Source: Pseudomonas arsenicoxydans
GTDB lineage: Bacteria > Pseudomonadota > Gammaproteobacteria > Pseudomonadales > Pseudomonadaceae
Direction: 5' to 3'
Assembly (NCBI RefSeq): GCF_900103875.1
Contig: NZ_LT629705.1
Span: forward strand, 572,501 to 636,500
Length of the DNA: 64,000 nucleotides
Shown here: positions 37,238 to 48,766 of the stretch, one piece after another
Numbering within the stretch: position 1 is the first letter of the stretch
Layout of the letters: every line of letters begins with the position of its first letter
The notes under the pieces: model-generated
Told to the model about the DNA's origin: nothing
Databases searched by the model: none
The model's input: the letters and a program-made list of their open reading frames with translations, nothing else
Translations under genes and position numbers: made by a program

Positions 37238-38062
37238 ATGACTCAGTTTCAGCGTATCGCCGCGCTGTGTGCCGTGGCCGTCGCGCTAAGCGGTTGCACC
37301 AGCAGTCCGGTGTACACCGCCAAGGAAACTTTCCCCAGCGACCGGGGTTTTAGCAACGACCGGATGAGCCGCGCCATTGTCACCGCGCTGATGGAACGCC
37401 AATGGGTCGTGCAATCGGCGCGTCCGGGCATGATCAAGGCCGCCATCACCGTGCGTGATAAACACCACGCCGAGATCGACATCCCCTACACGCCGACCTC
37501 GTTTGAAATGGACTACCGCGACAGCCGCGGCCTGGACTACAAGGACGGTCGCATCCACGGCACCTACAACCGCTGGATCAACTACTTGCGTGATGACGTG
37601 ATCAAGCAACTGGCCTCCGACCAGGACGTCGATCAGGTCATCGCCTCGCAAGGCGCCTATGAACCCACCTTCCGGGACTTCCAGGAAGGCGTGAAACGCG
37701 CCACCGACGTCGGCCTACTGGACGGTAGCGTCAAGTTCTACCTGGCCGGAGAAACGCTGCCAGCGCAGGCACGCAAACTGACCCCCGTGAGCAGCAGCCG
37801 ACGAACCGACAACGAAGACAAGTCTGACGAAGACGCCTGCTTCTGGGCGTTGCAATCGACCTTGGCGACGTTGCAGAGCAAAGCCAAAAAGGCCGGTGCC
37901 AACGCGGTGATCAACATCGCCGGAATCAACAAGCGCGACCTGAGCCAAGACACCGGGAAATACCAGTGCGCAGCCGACGGGGCGACAATACCGGGGTTGG
38001 AGGCGCTTAAGCCTGTAGTGACCGGGGTGGGTTTGCGAGGGGAGTTGGTAAAGGTTGACTGA
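37238..38062 (+). CDS. Lipoprotein closing the pigment cluster
   Basis: 274 residues with lipobox ALSGC (C20). The mature protein has a mixed domain at about 25-120 and a second at about 200-274 with SKAKKAGANAVINI, reminiscent of YbjQ/heavy-metal-type folds. Homologues are often database-labelled excinuclease subunit A, which the sequence does not support: there is no Walker motif or zinc finger. It is 25 bases after the last ketosynthase and ends at a strong hairpin, so it is the last cluster gene. Function unknown. Confidence 0.75.
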   Translation: MTQFQRIAALCAVAVALSGCTSSPVYTAKETFPSDRGFSNDRMSRAIVTALMERQWVVQSARPGMIKAAITVRDKHHAEIDIPYTPTSFEMDYRDSRGLDYKDGRIHGTYNRWINYLRDDVIKQLASDQDVDQVIASQGAYEPTFRDFQEGVKRATDVGLLDGSVKFYLAGETLPAQARKLTPVSSSRRTDNEDKSDEDACFWALQSTLATLQSKAKKAGANAVINIAGINKRDLSQDTGKYQCAADGATIPGLEALKPVVTGVGLRGELVKVD

Positions 38063-38083
38063 GGTGAGCACCTCGGAAACGAC

Positions 38084-38107
38084 AAGGGGCGCCTTTCGGC
38101 GCCCCTT
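38084..38107 (+). terminator. Terminator of the aryl polyene cluster
   Basis: AAGGGGCGCC-TTTC-GGCGCCCCTT forms a perfect 10-bp stem with a 4-base loop 21 bases after the last lipoprotein stop. There is no long T tract, but stability and position support termination. Confidence 0.75.
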
Positions 38108-38215
38108 CACAAACAGGTCGGCTTGTCATCGCCCGGTACCTGTCTGGCTCTGCGATGGCTGATTGCCCAGGATCCTCAGAGTCTCACAAGCCCCTTTCGG
38201 GAACGGTCCAGATGC

Positions 38216-38659
38216 TTACTGAGCCTGAATCAATTTGCTCTCGGCAACGCCCGCGCGACCAGTCTTGTCGTCGACGACTTGCAGGCTATTGCGCGCCTTG
38301 ATGAAGCCCACTTTCACTTCCTGCCAGACAAAATAGTTTTTGCCGGCTTCTGCAGTGAGTTTCAGTTCGGAATCGTTTTCCGCCGAAGACACCAAGGTCT
38401 GCTGACCCGCCGGGACGGCCAACATCAGGTAAGACTTGGCGACGGTCTGACCGACCGGTTTGCCATTGAGCGTCACCGGCATTTTCACCCCGGCACCCAT
38501 GCTTTCATTGCGATAAACATAGATGTTGGCTTTGTCGGGGCTTACCTGGAACGTCTTCGCTTGAGCGTCTTGGGTTTCATCAGCCATTTTTACCGAAGCA
38601 CAACCACCGGTCAGCGCCATCAAGGCCAGCAAAGCGGTGAACGTTAACTGCTTGAACAT
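38216..38659 (-). CDS. DUF2846-type lipoprotein
   Basis: 147 residues with lipobox ALTGGC (C20). The mature part carries ANIYVYRNESMG and LNGKPVGQ strands typical of DUF2846 lipoproteins. GGAGAT lies upstream of ATG 38659. It is monocistronic and convergent with the pigment cluster; role unknown. Confidence 0.8.
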   Translation of the reverse strand: MFKQLTFTALLALMALTGGCASVKMADETQDAQAKTFQVSPDKANIYVYRNESMGAGVKMPVTLNGKPVGQTVAKSYLMLAVPAGQQTLVSSAENDSELKLTAEAGKNYFVWQEVKVGFIKARNSLQVVDDKTGRAGVAESKLIQAQ

Positions 38660-38749
38660 CCTGTATCTCCATAGTGTGTGATGAGTCCAATGACAGTTAT
38701 CGGCCGATTAGAAAAAAGACTAAGAGAAACATCGACAAATTTTGAGCCC

Positions 38750-39643
38750 CTAAGGCGTCAGCTTCCTCGTCAACAGCTCCACAAACGCCTTGGCCATTGG
38801 CGATTTCTGATCCTTGCGTTGCACCAGCCAAACCGCTGACACCGCCTCTGGATCGAGCAACGGCCGGTACACCACGCCGTCAATACGCATCCGCTGATAA
38901 GACGCCGGCAGTACCGACACGCCCAGTCCCGCCGCCACCAATCCGATAATCGTCATCGCCTCACCCGCCTCTTGCGCAAAGTGCGGGCTGAAACCGGCAT
39001 CCCGCGCCAGACTGAGCAATTGTGCGTACAGACCACTGCCATAACTGCGTGGGAAAAATACGAAGGGTTCGAGGGCCAATGCCGACAGGAACAACCCCTC
39101 TTCACTGCCGTTCACCAGCGGATGCTTGGAGCTGAGCACGGCCACCAGGGGTTCACGCATCAATTCCACCACGCTGAGGGAGTCCGGCAACCCCAGCGGT
39201 CGCATGATCCCGACCTCGATCGACTCATCCACCAGCGCATCGGCCACTTGGGTGCTGATCATCTCCCGCAGGTTCAAATGCACGGCCGGGAAACGCTGGC
39301 GGAATGAAAAAATCGCCTGGGGAATGGTCGAGTTGAACGGGGCCGACGAGGTGAAGCCGATTTTCAGTTCACCCAATTCTCCAAGCTGCGCACGACGCGC
39401 CACGTCAGCGGCTTTATCAACCTGCGCCAGCACCAATCGCGCCTCTTCCAGGAACAACCGACCCGCCTCGCTGAGCTCGACCCGACGATTGGTACGCTCG
39501 AACAGCCGCGCACCGACTTCCTGCTCCAGCGCTTGAATCTGCTGGCTCAATGGCGGTTGCGAGATGCCCAGCACCTGGGCGGCGCGGCCGAAGTGCAGTT
39601 CTTCGGCGACGGCGATGAAGTAGCGCAGGTGACGCAATTCCAT
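38750..39643 (-). CDS. LysR-family transcriptional regulator
   Basis: 297 residues: N-terminal winged helix (LRHLRYFIAVAEELHFGRAAQVLGI...) and a periplasmic-binding-protein-like effector domain. It is divergent from an MFS transporter gene with a 118-base gap, so it probably controls that gene and itself. The effector is unknown. From memory the same pair exists in P. aeruginosa (PA5029/PA5030). Confidence 0.92.
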   Translation of the reverse strand: MELRHLRYFIAVAEELHFGRAAQVLGISQPPLSQQIQALEQEVGARLFERTNRRVELSEAGRLFLEEARLVLAQVDKAADVARRAQLGELGELKIGFTSSAPFNSTIPQAIFSFRQRFPAVHLNLREMISTQVADALVDESIEVGIMRPLGLPDSLSVVELMREPLVAVLSSKHPLVNGSEEGLFLSALALEPFVFFPRSYGSGLYAQLLSLARDAGFSPHFAQEAGEAMTIIGLVAAGLGVSVLPASYQRMRIDGVVYRPLLDPEAVSAVWLVQRKDQKSPMAKAFVELLTRKLTP

Positions 39644-39654
39644 GAAAACTCCAT

Positions 39655-39670
39655 TAGGTCGTTAAACCTA
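39655..39670. promoter_or_regulatory. Inverted repeat TAGGT-N6-ACCTA, candidate LysR site
   Basis: TAGGT at 39655-39659 and ACCTA at 39666-39670 lie 12 bases upstream of the LysR gene start, in the divergent lysR/MFS region. The size and place suit an autoregulatory LysR-type box; binding is inferred. Confidence 0.4.
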
Positions 39671-39761
39671 TCAAACAGGTCGAACAATATATTGGATTGA
39701 ATCATTAGCCAGCTATATGCTTTTTTCATTGCCTGACCGGCTGCGTCCTCCGAGGTCTGAA

Positions 39762-41036
39762 GTGAAAACTGCTGTCGTCCCCCTTGCCCATGAAGTTCCG
39801 CCCGCTGCGGTAGACGATGTCGTCGCCGAATTGAAGGAGATCTACATCGAAAAAGGCACGCCGATGTTCATGCGCACGGTGCTGGCGCTGTTCTGCGGCG
39901 GTTTCGCGACGTTCGCCTTGCTCTACTGCGTGCAGCCGATGATGCCGCTGTTGTCCCACGAGTATTCGATCAATGCGGCGCAGAGCAGCCTGATCCTGTC
40001 GGTGGCCACCGGCATGCTGGCGATTGGTTTGCTGATCACCGGGCCGATCTCCGACCGTGTTGGACGCAAACCGGTGATGGTCGCGGCACTGTTCGCTGCC
40101 GCGTTGTGCACCATGGCGAGCGCGATGATGCCGAGCTGGCAAGGCGTTTTGGTGATGCGCGCGCTGATCGGGTTGTCGTTGAGCGGCCTGGCAGCGGTTG
40201 CCATGACCTACCTGAGCGAAGAGATCCACCCGCAGCACATCGGCCTGGCGATGGGGCTGTACATCGGCGGCAACGCGATTGGCGGGATGAGCGGACGCTT
40301 GATCACCGGTGTGTTGATCGACTTCGTCAGCTGGCACACCGCGATGCTGGTGATCGGCAGCCTGGCGCTGATCGCGGCGGCAGTGTTCTGGAAAATCCTT
40401 CCCGAATCGCGAAACTTCCGCGCCCGCTCACTGCACCCGCGCAGCCTGCTCGATGGCTTCACCATGCACTTTCGCGATGCCGGCCTGCCGCTGCTGTTCC
40501 TTGAAGCTTTTGTGTTGATGGGCGCGTTTGTCACGCTGTTCAACTACATCGGTTATCGCCTGCTGGCCGAGCCCTACCATATGGATCAGGTGTTCGTCGG
40601 GCTGCTGTCGGTGGTGTACCTGTCGGGCATCTACAGCTCGGCGAAAATCGGTTCGCTGGCTGACAAGCTCGGTCGGCGCAAAGTGCTCTGGGCGACGATC
40701 GTGCTGATGCTGGCCGGCCTTGCCCTGACGATGTTCACGCCATTGCCGCTGGTGATCATCGGCATGCTGATCTTCACATTTGGCTTCTTTGGTGCGCACT
40801 CCGTAGCCAGCAGCTGGATCGGGCGCCGGGCGGTCAAAGCCAAGGGGCAGGCTTCGTCGCTGTATTTGTTCAGCTATTACGCCGGGTCGAGCATCGCCGG
40901 GACGGCGGGCGGGGTGTTCTGGCACATGGGCGGGTGGAACGGCATCGGGTTGTTCATTGGCGGGTTGCTGGTGATTGCGCTGTTGGTGGCGTTGAAGCTG
41001 GCGAAGTTGCCGCCGTTGGGCGGCGTCAAAGCCTGA
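39762..41036 (+). CDS. MFS transporter (YnfM-like)
   Basis: 424 residues, 12 predicted helices preceded by about 35 hydrophilic residues; MFS signature GPISDRVGRKPVM between helices 2 and 3 and SLADKLGRRKVLW between 8 and 9. The GTG at 39762 is preferred because GAGG (39752-39755) lies 6 bases upstream; the in-frame ATG at 39717 has no ribosome site and would add 15 residues. A substrate (drug or sugar efflux) cannot be assigned. Regulated probably by the divergent LysR. Confidence 0.85.
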   Translation: MKTAVVPLAHEVPPAAVDDVVAELKEIYIEKGTPMFMRTVLALFCGGFATFALLYCVQPMMPLLSHEYSINAAQSSLILSVATGMLAIGLLITGPISDRVGRKPVMVAALFAAALCTMASAMMPSWQGVLVMRALIGLSLSGLAAVAMTYLSEEIHPQHIGLAMGLYIGGNAIGGMSGRLITGVLIDFVSWHTAMLVIGSLALIAAAVFWKILPESRNFRARSLHPRSLLDGFTMHFRDAGLPLLFLEAFVLMGAFVTLFNYIGYRLLAEPYHMDQVFVGLLSVVYLSGIYSSAKIGSLADKLGRRKVLWATIVLMLAGLALTMFTPLPLVIIGMLIFTFGFFGAHSVASSWIGRRAVKAKGQASSLYLFSYYAGSSIAGTAGGVFWHMGGWNGIGLFIGGLLVIALLVALKLAKLPPLGGVKA

Positions 41037-41043
41037 CACCTAT

Positions 41044-41140
41044 CCCTGTGGGGAGTGAGCCTGCTCGCGATGGCGGCGTATCAGACAACATTGATGTTGA
41101 ATGTCATGGCCTCATCGCGAGCAGGCTCACTCCCACAAGG
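41044..41140. repeat. REPIN (paired inverted REP elements)
   Basis: CCCTGTGGGGAGTGAGCCTG... (41044-41076) is inverted against ...CAGGCTCACTCCCACAAGG (41110-41140), separated by about 33 bases. This is a typical Pseudomonas REP doublet between the MFS and hemE genes. Confidence 0.85.
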
Positions 41141-41167
41141 ACCGAGTGTTGCCTGAGATCTCCATAC

Positions 41168-41197
41168 AAAAACGCCCGGCATAAGCCGGGCGTTTTT
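41168..41197. terminator. Bidirectional intrinsic terminator of MFS gene and hemE
   Basis: AAAAACGCCCGGC-ATAA-GCCGGGCGTTTTT: a 13-bp symmetric stem flanked by A and T runs, working for both convergent genes. It ends 12 bases before the hemE stop. Confidence 0.93.
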
Positions 41198-41209
41198 ATT
41201 GGGCGACGA

Positions 41210-42277
41210 TCACTCGTGATACTGCGCCGACAACTCATGCACCGCGCGCAGGAATGCACCCGCGTGTTCCGGATCAACTTCCGGCGTGATGCCATGGCCG
41301 AGGTTGAACACGTGGCCGCTGCCTTTGCCGTAGCTGGCGAGGATCCGGCCGACTTCGGTGCGAATGGCTTCTGGCTTGGCATAGAGCACGGTCGGGTCCA
41401 TGTTGCCTTGCAGCGCAACTTTGTTGCCAACGCGCTGGCGGGCTTCGCCGATGTCGCAGGTCCAGTCCAGGCCAAGGGCATCAGCGCCAACGTCGGCGAT
41501 GCTTTCCAGCCACAGGCCGCCGTTCTTGGTGAACAGGATGACCGGAACCTTGCGTCCTTCGTGTTCACGGATCAGGCCGCTGACAATTTTGCGCATGTAG
41601 GCCAGGGAGAATTCCTGGTACGCCGCCGCCGAGAGGTTGCCACCCCAGGTGTCGAAAATCTGCACCGCTTGTGCGCCGGCCATGATCTGGCCATTGAGGT
41701 AGCTGGTGACCGACTGCGCGAGCTTGTCCAGCAGCAGGTGCATGGCTTGCGGGTTGTCGTAGAGCATGGCCTTGGTCTTGCGGAAGTCTTTCGACGAACC
41801 GCCTTCGACCATGTAGGTGGCCAGGGTCCATGGGCTGCCGGAGAAGCCGATCAGTGGCACGCGACCGTTCAGTTCGCGGCGGATGGTGCTGACCGCGTCC
41901 ATGACGTAGCCGAGGTCTTTGTGTGGATCAGGGATCGGCAGGGCTTCGATGTCGGCCAGGGTGCTGACGACTTTCTTGAAGCGCGGACCTTCACCGGTTT
42001 CGAAGTACAGGCCTTGGCCCATCGCATCGGGGATGGTGAGGATGTCGGAGAACAGGATCGCCGCGTCCAGTTGCGGATAGCGGTCGAGCGGCTGCATCGT
42101 GACTTCGCAAGCGAACTCCGGGTTCATGCACAGGCTCATGAAGTCACCGGCCTTGGCACGGCTGGCGCGGTATTCCGGCAGGTAGCGACCGGCCTGACGC
42201 ATCATCCACACAGGGGTGACGTCTACGGGTTGCTTGAGCAGGGCGCGAAGGAAACGGTCGTTCTTCAGGGCAGTCAT
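41210..42277 (-). CDS. hemE: Uroporphyrinogen decarboxylase
   Basis: Converts uroporphyrinogen III to coproporphyrinogen III in haem synthesis by decarboxylating four acetate side chains. 355 residues, with the substrate-binding N-terminal motif [17 protein letters not shown], the second conserved block [13 protein letters not shown] and [12 protein letters not shown] at the end. Standard length. It lies downstream of gltD but separated by an inverted repeat, so it may be transcribed on its own. Confidence 0.98.
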   Translation of the reverse strand: MTALKNDRFLRALLKQPVDVTPVWMMRQAGRYLPEYRASRAKAGDFMSLCMNPEFACEVTMQPLDRYPQLDAAILFSDILTIPDAMGQGLYFETGEGPRFKKVVSTLADIEALPIPDPHKDLGYVMDAVSTIRRELNGRVPLIGFSGSPWTLATYMVEGGSSKDFRKTKAMLYDNPQAMHLLLDKLAQSVTSYLNGQIMAGAQAVQIFDTWGGNLSAAAYQEFSLAYMRKIVSGLIREHEGRKVPVILFTKNGGLWLESIADVGADALGLDWTCDIGEARQRVGNKVALQGNMDPTVLYAKPEAIRTEVGRILASYGKGSGHVFNLGHGITPEVDPEHAGAFLRAVHELSAQYHE

Positions 42278-42333
42278 GTCGGCATCCGGAAAAAAAGTGC
42301 GGGCATTTTCTCAGAGCGCGACGCAGAAAGACA

Positions 42334-42416
42334 GCCACAAGCGGCAAGCTAAAAGCCGCAAGTCAAAAGCGCCGTGGCTTTGAACTTGCAGCTAATAGCT
42401 TGAAGCTTGCCGCTGG
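42334..42416. repeat. Dispersed AGCTTG-type inverted repeat, copy 2
   Basis: Left arm GCGGCAAGCTAAAAGCCGCAAG and right arm ACTTGCAGCTAATAGCTTG with AAGCTTGCCGC, inverted about a centre near 42375. It lies between hemE and gltD, just after the gltD stop. Confidence 0.75.
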
Positions 42417-42421
42417 CGTCG

Positions 42422-43961
<1,540 letters not shown>

Positions 43962-43967
43962 CGTCGT

Positions 43968-46900
43968 TTATTGCGGACTCGCACGAGTACTCGAGAGCAG
44001 AGATTTCAGACTCGCTGCCTTCGGTTTGACGAGCCAGAAACGACGCAAATAGTCATCGAGGTTTTCAGCGAGGTTACGACCCCACTCGCTGTCGGTTTCC
44101 TCGACGTATTCGTTCAGCACGCGTTGCAAGTGGCTGCGGTAGGCTTCCATCGCCTCACCGCTGATCCGCTGGATTTCCACCAGTTCGTGGTTGACCCGGT
44201 CAACGAAGGTGTTGTCCTGGTCGAGCACGTAGGCGAAACCGCCAGTCATGCCTGAGCCGAAGTTGTAACCGGTCTTGCCCAGAACGCAGACGAAACCACC
44301 GGTCATGTACTCGCAGCAGTGATCGCCAGTGCCTTCCACAACCGTGTGGGCACCGGAGTTACGTACCGCAAAACGCTCACCCGCGGTGCCGGCGGCGAAC
44401 AGCTTGCCACCGGTAGCGCCATAGAGGCAGGTGTTGCCGATGATGGCACTGTCCTGAGTCTTGTAGACGCTGCCTTTCGGCGGAACGATGACCAGTTTGC
44501 CGCCGGTCATGCCTTTGCCGACGTAGTCGTTGGCGTCGCCTTCCAGGTACATGTTCAGGCCACCGGCGTTCCACACGCCGAAGCTCTGACCGGCCGTCCC
44601 TTTGAAGCGGAAGGTGATCGGCGCGTTCGCCATGCCTTGGTTGCCGTGTTTGCGAGCGATTTCACCGGAGATCCGAGCGCCGATCGAACGGTCGCAGTTG
44701 CAGATATCCAGCGCGAAATCGGCGCCGCTCATGTCGTTGATGGCCGAAGTGGCCATGTCGACCATTTTCTCGGCCAGCAGGCCTTTGTCGAACGGCGGGT
44801 TGCGGTCGACCTGGCAGAACTGAGGTTTGTCTGCCGGGATGTGATCGCTGCCCAGCAACGGGGTCAGGTCCAGGTGTTGCTGCTTGGCGGTCTGACCTTC
44901 GAGGATTTCCAGCAGATCGGTACGACCGATCAGCTCTTCGAGGGAGCGCACGCCCAGCTTGGCCAGCCACTCACGGGTTTCTTCGGCGACGTAGGTGAAG
45001 AAATTCACCACCATGTCGACGGTGCCGATGTAGTGATCCTTGCGCAGCTTCTCGTTCTGAGTCGCGACGCCGGTGGCGCAGTTGTTCAGGTGGCAGATGC
45101 GCAGGTATTTGCAGCCCAGCGCAATCATCGGCGCGGTGCCGAAGCCGAAGCTTTCAGCGCCGAGGATGGCCGCCTTGATCACGTCGAGGCCGGTTTTCAG
45201 GCCGCCGTCGGTCTGCACCCGGACTTTGCCGCGCAGGTCGTTGCCGCGCAGGGTCTGGTGGGTTTCGGCCAGGCCGAGCTCCCACGGAGCGCCCGCGTAT
45301 TTGATCGAGGTCAGCGGCGATGCACCGGTGCCACCGTCGTAGCCGGAAATGGTGATCAAGTCCGCGTAGGCTTTGGCCACACCGGCGGCGATGGTGCCGA
45401 CGCCCGCTTCTGCTACCAGCTTCACCGAGACCAGGGCCTTCGGGTTGACTTGTTTCAGGTCGAAAATCAGCTGCGACAAGTCTTCGATCGAATAGATGTC
45501 GTGGTGCGGCGGTGGCGAAATCAGGGTCACGCCCGGCACTGCGTAACGCAGCTTGGCGATCAGACCGTTAACTTTGCCGCCCGGCAACTGACCACCTTCG
45601 CCAGGCTTGGCGCCCTGAGCGACCTTGATCTGCAGCACTTCAGCGTTGACCAGGTATTCCGGGGTCACCCCGAAACGGCCAGTCGCGACCTGCTTGATTT
45701 TCGAGCTCTTGATGGTGCCGTAGCGCGCCGGGTCTTCACCGCCTTCGCCGGAGTTGGAACGCGCACCGAGGCGGTTCATGGCTTCGGCCAGGGCTTCGTG
45801 GGCTTCAGGCGACAGCGCACCGAGGGAGATACCGGCGGAGTCGAAGCGTTTGAGCACCGATTCCAGCGGTTCGATCTCGCTGATGTCCAGCGGTGTGTCC
45901 AGGGTCTTCACCTTGAACATGTCGCGGATCATCGACACCGGACGGTTGTCCACCAGCGCCGTGTATTCCTTGAACTTGCCGTAGTCGCCCTGCTGCACAG
46001 CGGCTTGCAGGGTGTTGACCACATCCGGGTTGTAAGCGTGATATTCGCCACCGTGGACGAACTTCAGCAGACCACCTTGCTGGATTGGCTTGCGCGGGCT
46101 CCAGGCTTCGGCAGCGAGGGCTTTCTGTTCGGCTTCGATGTCGACGAAACGCGCGCCCTTGATACGGCTTGGCACGCCACGGAAGCTCAGTTCGCAAACT
46201 TCTTCGGACAGGCCGATGGCTTCAAACAGCTGCGCACCGCGATACGAGGTGATGGTCGAGATGCCCATCTTCGACAGGATCTTCAACAGGCCTTTGGTGA
46301 TGCCTTTGCGGTAGTTCTTGAACACCTCATAGAGGTCGCCCAGCACTTCACCGGTGCGGATCAGGTCGCCCAGCACTTCGTAGGCCAGGAACGGATAGAC
46401 CGCCGAGGCGCCGAAACCGATCAATACCGCGAAGTGATGCGGGTCGCGAGCGGTAGCGGTTTCCACGAGGATGTTGGAGTCGCAACGCAGGCCTTTTTCG
46501 GTCAGGCGGTGATGCACCGCGCCGGTGGCGAGCGAAGCGTGGATCGGCAGTTTGCCCGGAGCAATGTGACGATCACTCAGCACAACCTGGGTACGACCGG
46601 AACGCACGGCTTCTTCAGCCTGATCGGCGACGTTGCGGATGGCCGCTTCGAGGCCGACGCTTTCATCGTAGTTGAGGTCGATGATCTGGCGTTCGAAGCC
46701 CGGACGATCGAGGTTCATCAGCGAGCGCCACTTGGCCGGGGAAATGACCGGCGAGCTGAGGATCACTCGCGAGGCGTGTTCCGGCGACTCCTGGAAAATG
46801 TTGCGCTCGGCACCGAGGCAGATTTCCAGCGACATGACGATGGCTTCACGCAGCGGATCGATCGGCGGGTTGGTGACCTGCGCGAACTGCTGGCGGAAAT

Positions 46901-48416
46901 AGTCGTACGGCGTGCGCACGCGCTGGGACAGCACGGCCATCGGCGTATCGTCGCCCATCGAGCCCACGGCTTCGTAGCCCTGCTCGCCGAGCGGACGCAG
47001 CACCTGATCGCGTTCTTCGAACGTGACCTGATACATCTTCATGTACTGCTTGAGCTGATCGACGTCGTAGAAAGCCGAACCGTGGTCGTTGTCTTCCATG
47101 GTCGCCTGGATGCGCAGAGCGTTCTTGCGCAGCCATTGCTTGTACGGATGACGGGACTTCAAGCGGTTGTCGATGGCGTCGGTGTCGAGGATCTGACCGG
47201 TTTCGGTGTCCACGGCAAAGATCTGGCCCGGACCTACGCGGCCCTTGGCGATCACGTCTTCAGGCTGGTAGTTCCAGACACCGATTTCCGAAGCCAGGGT
47301 GATGAAACCGTTCTTGGTGGTGACCCAACGCGCCGGACGCAGACCGTTACGGTCGAGCAGGCACACCGCGTAGCGACCGTCGGTCATTACCACGCCGGCC
47401 GGGCCGTCCCACGGTTCCATGTGCATCGAGTTGTATTCGTAGAACGCCCGCAGATCCGGGTCCATGGTTTCGACGTTCTGCCACGCTGGCGGAATGATCA
47501 TCCGCACGCCACGGAACAGGTCGATGCCACCGGTGACCATCAGCTCGAGCATGTTGTCCATGCTGGAGGAGTCGGAACCGACGCGGTTGACCAGCGGGCC
47601 GAGCTCTTCGAGATCGGGCATCAGGTCGTTGGCGAACTTGGTGCGACGGGCCACGGCCCAGTTGCGGTTGCCGGTGATGGTGTTGATCTCGCCGTTGTGC
47701 GCCAGGAAGCGGAACGGTTGAGCCAACGGCCATTTCGGCAGGGTGTTGGTGGAGAAGCGCTGGTGGAACACGCAGATCGCGGTTTGCAGGCGCTGGTCGC
47801 TCAGGTCTGGATAGAAGGCGGTCAAGTCCGCCGGCATCATCAGGCCTTTATAAATGATGGTCTTGTGGGAAAAGCTGCAGATGTAGTGATCGACGTCGGC
47901 GGCGTTGGCCACGGACGAGCGACGACGGGAACTGAACAGCTTGATCGCCATGTCCTGATCGCTCAGGCCTTCACCACCGATGAACACTTGTTCGATCTGC
48001 GGCAGACGCTCGAGGGCCAGGCGGCCGAGGACACTGGTGTCGATCGGCACTTTGCGCCAGCCGACGAGGGTCAGGCCCGCAGCCAGGATCTCGCGGTTCA
48101 TGTTCTCGCGAGCGGCTTCGGCTTTGACCGGGTCCTGGTTGAAGAAGACCATGCCCACGGCATATTGCTTGGGCAGTTCGACGCCGAAGGTTTCCTGGGC
48201 GATGGCTCGCAGGAACACGTCCGGCTTTTGAATCAGCAGACCGCAACCGTCACCGGTCTTGCCGTCGGCGTTGATCCCACCGCGGTGGGTCATGCAGGTC
48301 AGGGCCTCGATGGCCGTTTGCAAAAGGGTATGACTGGGCTCGCCCTGCATATGGGCTATCAGGCCGAAACCGCAGTTATCCTTGAATTCATCTGGTTGGT
48401 ACAGACCTGCTTTCAT
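43968..48416 (-). CDS. gltB: Glutamate synthase large (alpha) subunit
   Basis: Makes two glutamates from glutamine and 2-oxoglutarate. 1482 residues from ATG 48416. A 14-residue propeptide precedes C15 ([11 protein letters not shown]), the N-terminal nucleophile of the class II glutaminase domain. Central and FMN-binding synthase domains follow; the 3Fe-4S cysteines are in [15 protein letters not shown]; a C-terminal beta-helix GXGXG region closes the protein. A GTG two codons upstream is possible. First gene of the gltB-gltD operon. Confidence 0.97.
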   Translation of the reverse strand: MKAGLYQPDEFKDNCGFGLIAHMQGEPSHTLLQTAIEALTCMTHRGGINADGKTGDGCGLLIQKPDVFLRAIAQETFGVELPKQYAVGMVFFNQDPVKAEAARENMNREILAAGLTLVGWRKVPIDTSVLGRLALERLPQIEQVFIGGEGLSDQDMAIKLFSSRRRSSVANAADVDHYICSFSHKTIIYKGLMMPADLTAFYPDLSDQRLQTAICVFHQRFSTNTLPKWPLAQPFRFLAHNGEINTITGNRNWAVARRTKFANDLMPDLEELGPLVNRVGSDSSSMDNMLELMVTGGIDLFRGVRMIIPPAWQNVETMDPDLRAFYEYNSMHMEPWDGPAGVVMTDGRYAVCLLDRNGLRPARWVTTKNGFITLASEIGVWNYQPEDVIAKGRVGPGQIFAVDTETGQILDTDAIDNRLKSRHPYKQWLRKNALRIQATMEDNDHGSAFYDVDQLKQYMKMYQVTFEERDQVLRPLGEQGYEAVGSMGDDTPMAVLSQRVRTPYDYFRQQFAQVTNPPIDPLREAIVMSLEICLGAERNIFQESPEHASRVILSSPVISPAKWRSLMNLDRPGFERQIIDLNYDESVGLEAAIRNVADQAEEAVRSGRTQVVLSDRHIAPGKLPIHASLATGAVHHRLTEKGLRCDSNILVETATARDPHHFAVLIGFGASAVYPFLAYEVLGDLIRTGEVLGDLYEVFKNYRKGITKGLLKILSKMGISTITSYRGAQLFEAIGLSEEVCELSFRGVPSRIKGARFVDIEAEQKALAAEAWSPRKPIQQGGLLKFVHGGEYHAYNPDVVNTLQAAVQQGDYGKFKEYTALVDNRPVSMIRDMFKVKTLDTPLDISEIEPLESVLKRFDSAGISLGALSPEAHEALAEAMNRLGARSNSGEGGEDPARYGTIKSSKIKQVATGRFGVTPEYLVNAEVLQIKVAQGAKPGEGGQLPGGKVNGLIAKLRYAVPGVTLISPPPHHDIYSIEDLSQLIFDLKQVNPKALVSVKLVAEAGVGTIAAGVAKAYADLITISGYDGGTGASPLTSIKYAGAPWELGLAETHQTLRGNDLRGKVRVQTDGGLKTGLDVIKAAILGAESFGFGTAPMIALGCKYLRICHLNNCATGVATQNEKLRKDHYIGTVDMVVNFFTYVAEETREWLAKLGVRSLEELIGRTDLLEILEGQTAKQQHLDLTPLLGSDHIPADKPQFCQVDRNPPFDKGLLAEKMVDMATSAINDMSGADFALDICNCDRSIGARISGEIARKHGNQGMANAPITFRFKGTAGQSFGVWNAGGLNMYLEGDANDYVGKGMTGGKLVIVPPKGSVYKTQDSAIIGNTCLYGATGGKLFAAGTAGERFAVRNSGAHTVVEGTGDHCCEYMTGGFVCVLGKTGYNFGSGMTGGFAYVLDQDNTFVDRVNHELVEIQRISGEAMEAYRSHLQRVLNEYVEETDSEWGRNLAENLDDYLRRFWLVKPKAASLKSLLSSTRASPQ

Positions 48417-48597
48417 AGACACTTTCTCACCAGGCTGCCTCTCAACGAGGCAAATTTCTTTTCAATTCAACCGCTTACCATCCGCGCCGAACGAACGTCA
48501 GCTTTGCGGGGGCAAAAGGGAGGTCATTGTACACACCGACACAGAGGCTCACAAATTTGACGACGAACTGTCGCAAATCTATGTCGCATTTGTGAAA

Positions 48598-48626
48598 GGT
48601 TTAAAGCGATATGCTGTGCTAGTCAA
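48598..48626 (-). promoter_or_regulatory. Possible sigma-70 promoter of gltB with overlapping inverted repeat
   Basis: On the minus strand TTGACT (48621-48626), a 17-base spacer and TAAACC (48598-48603). The -35 matches 5 of 6; the -10 is weak. The left arm of the GTCAAAA inverted repeat overlaps the -35, so a regulator there could block it. Confidence 0.35.
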
Positions 48627-48739
48627 AACTTTTTTAATTTTGACCGCAACGACTCAAAGACCACTATGACGCAGACACCACAAGGCACGCGGTCTGTAGA
48701 GACGGCATGCGCTTGTAGAAATTTTGAGGTGCTTGGAGA

Positions 48740-48760
48740 GGCGGCCTGGGTAAGGCCGCC
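48740..48760 (-). terminator. Hairpin after the SPOR/AAA gene
   Basis: GGCGGCCT-GGGTA-AGGCCGCC, an 8-bp G+C-only stem 6 bases beyond the gene stop at the end of the pil-aro operon. No clear T run follows on the minus strand. Confidence 0.45.
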
Positions 48761-48766
48761 GAATCT

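Larger units (their letters stand above)
48417..48766. other. 350-base gltB upstream region
   Basis: Holds the gltB leader and promoter, the inverted repeat GTCAAAA-N9-TTTTGAC (48622-48628/48638-48644) and the hairpin ending the SPOR gene. I see no supported open frame; a 95-codon plus-strand frame crossing 48382-48669 has no ribosome site. Confidence 0.6.

Noticed and set aside
41044-41140. Repeats suggesting a CRISPR array
   Set aside because: Only two inverted arms, not regularly spaced direct repeats, and no cas genes; it is a REPIN.
44319-48560. A 1413-codon open frame on the plus strand opposite gltB
   Set aside because: It mirrors gltB codon bias in G+C-rich DNA, has no ribosome site or domain, and its product is low-complexity. 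gltB is beyond doubt on the other strand.
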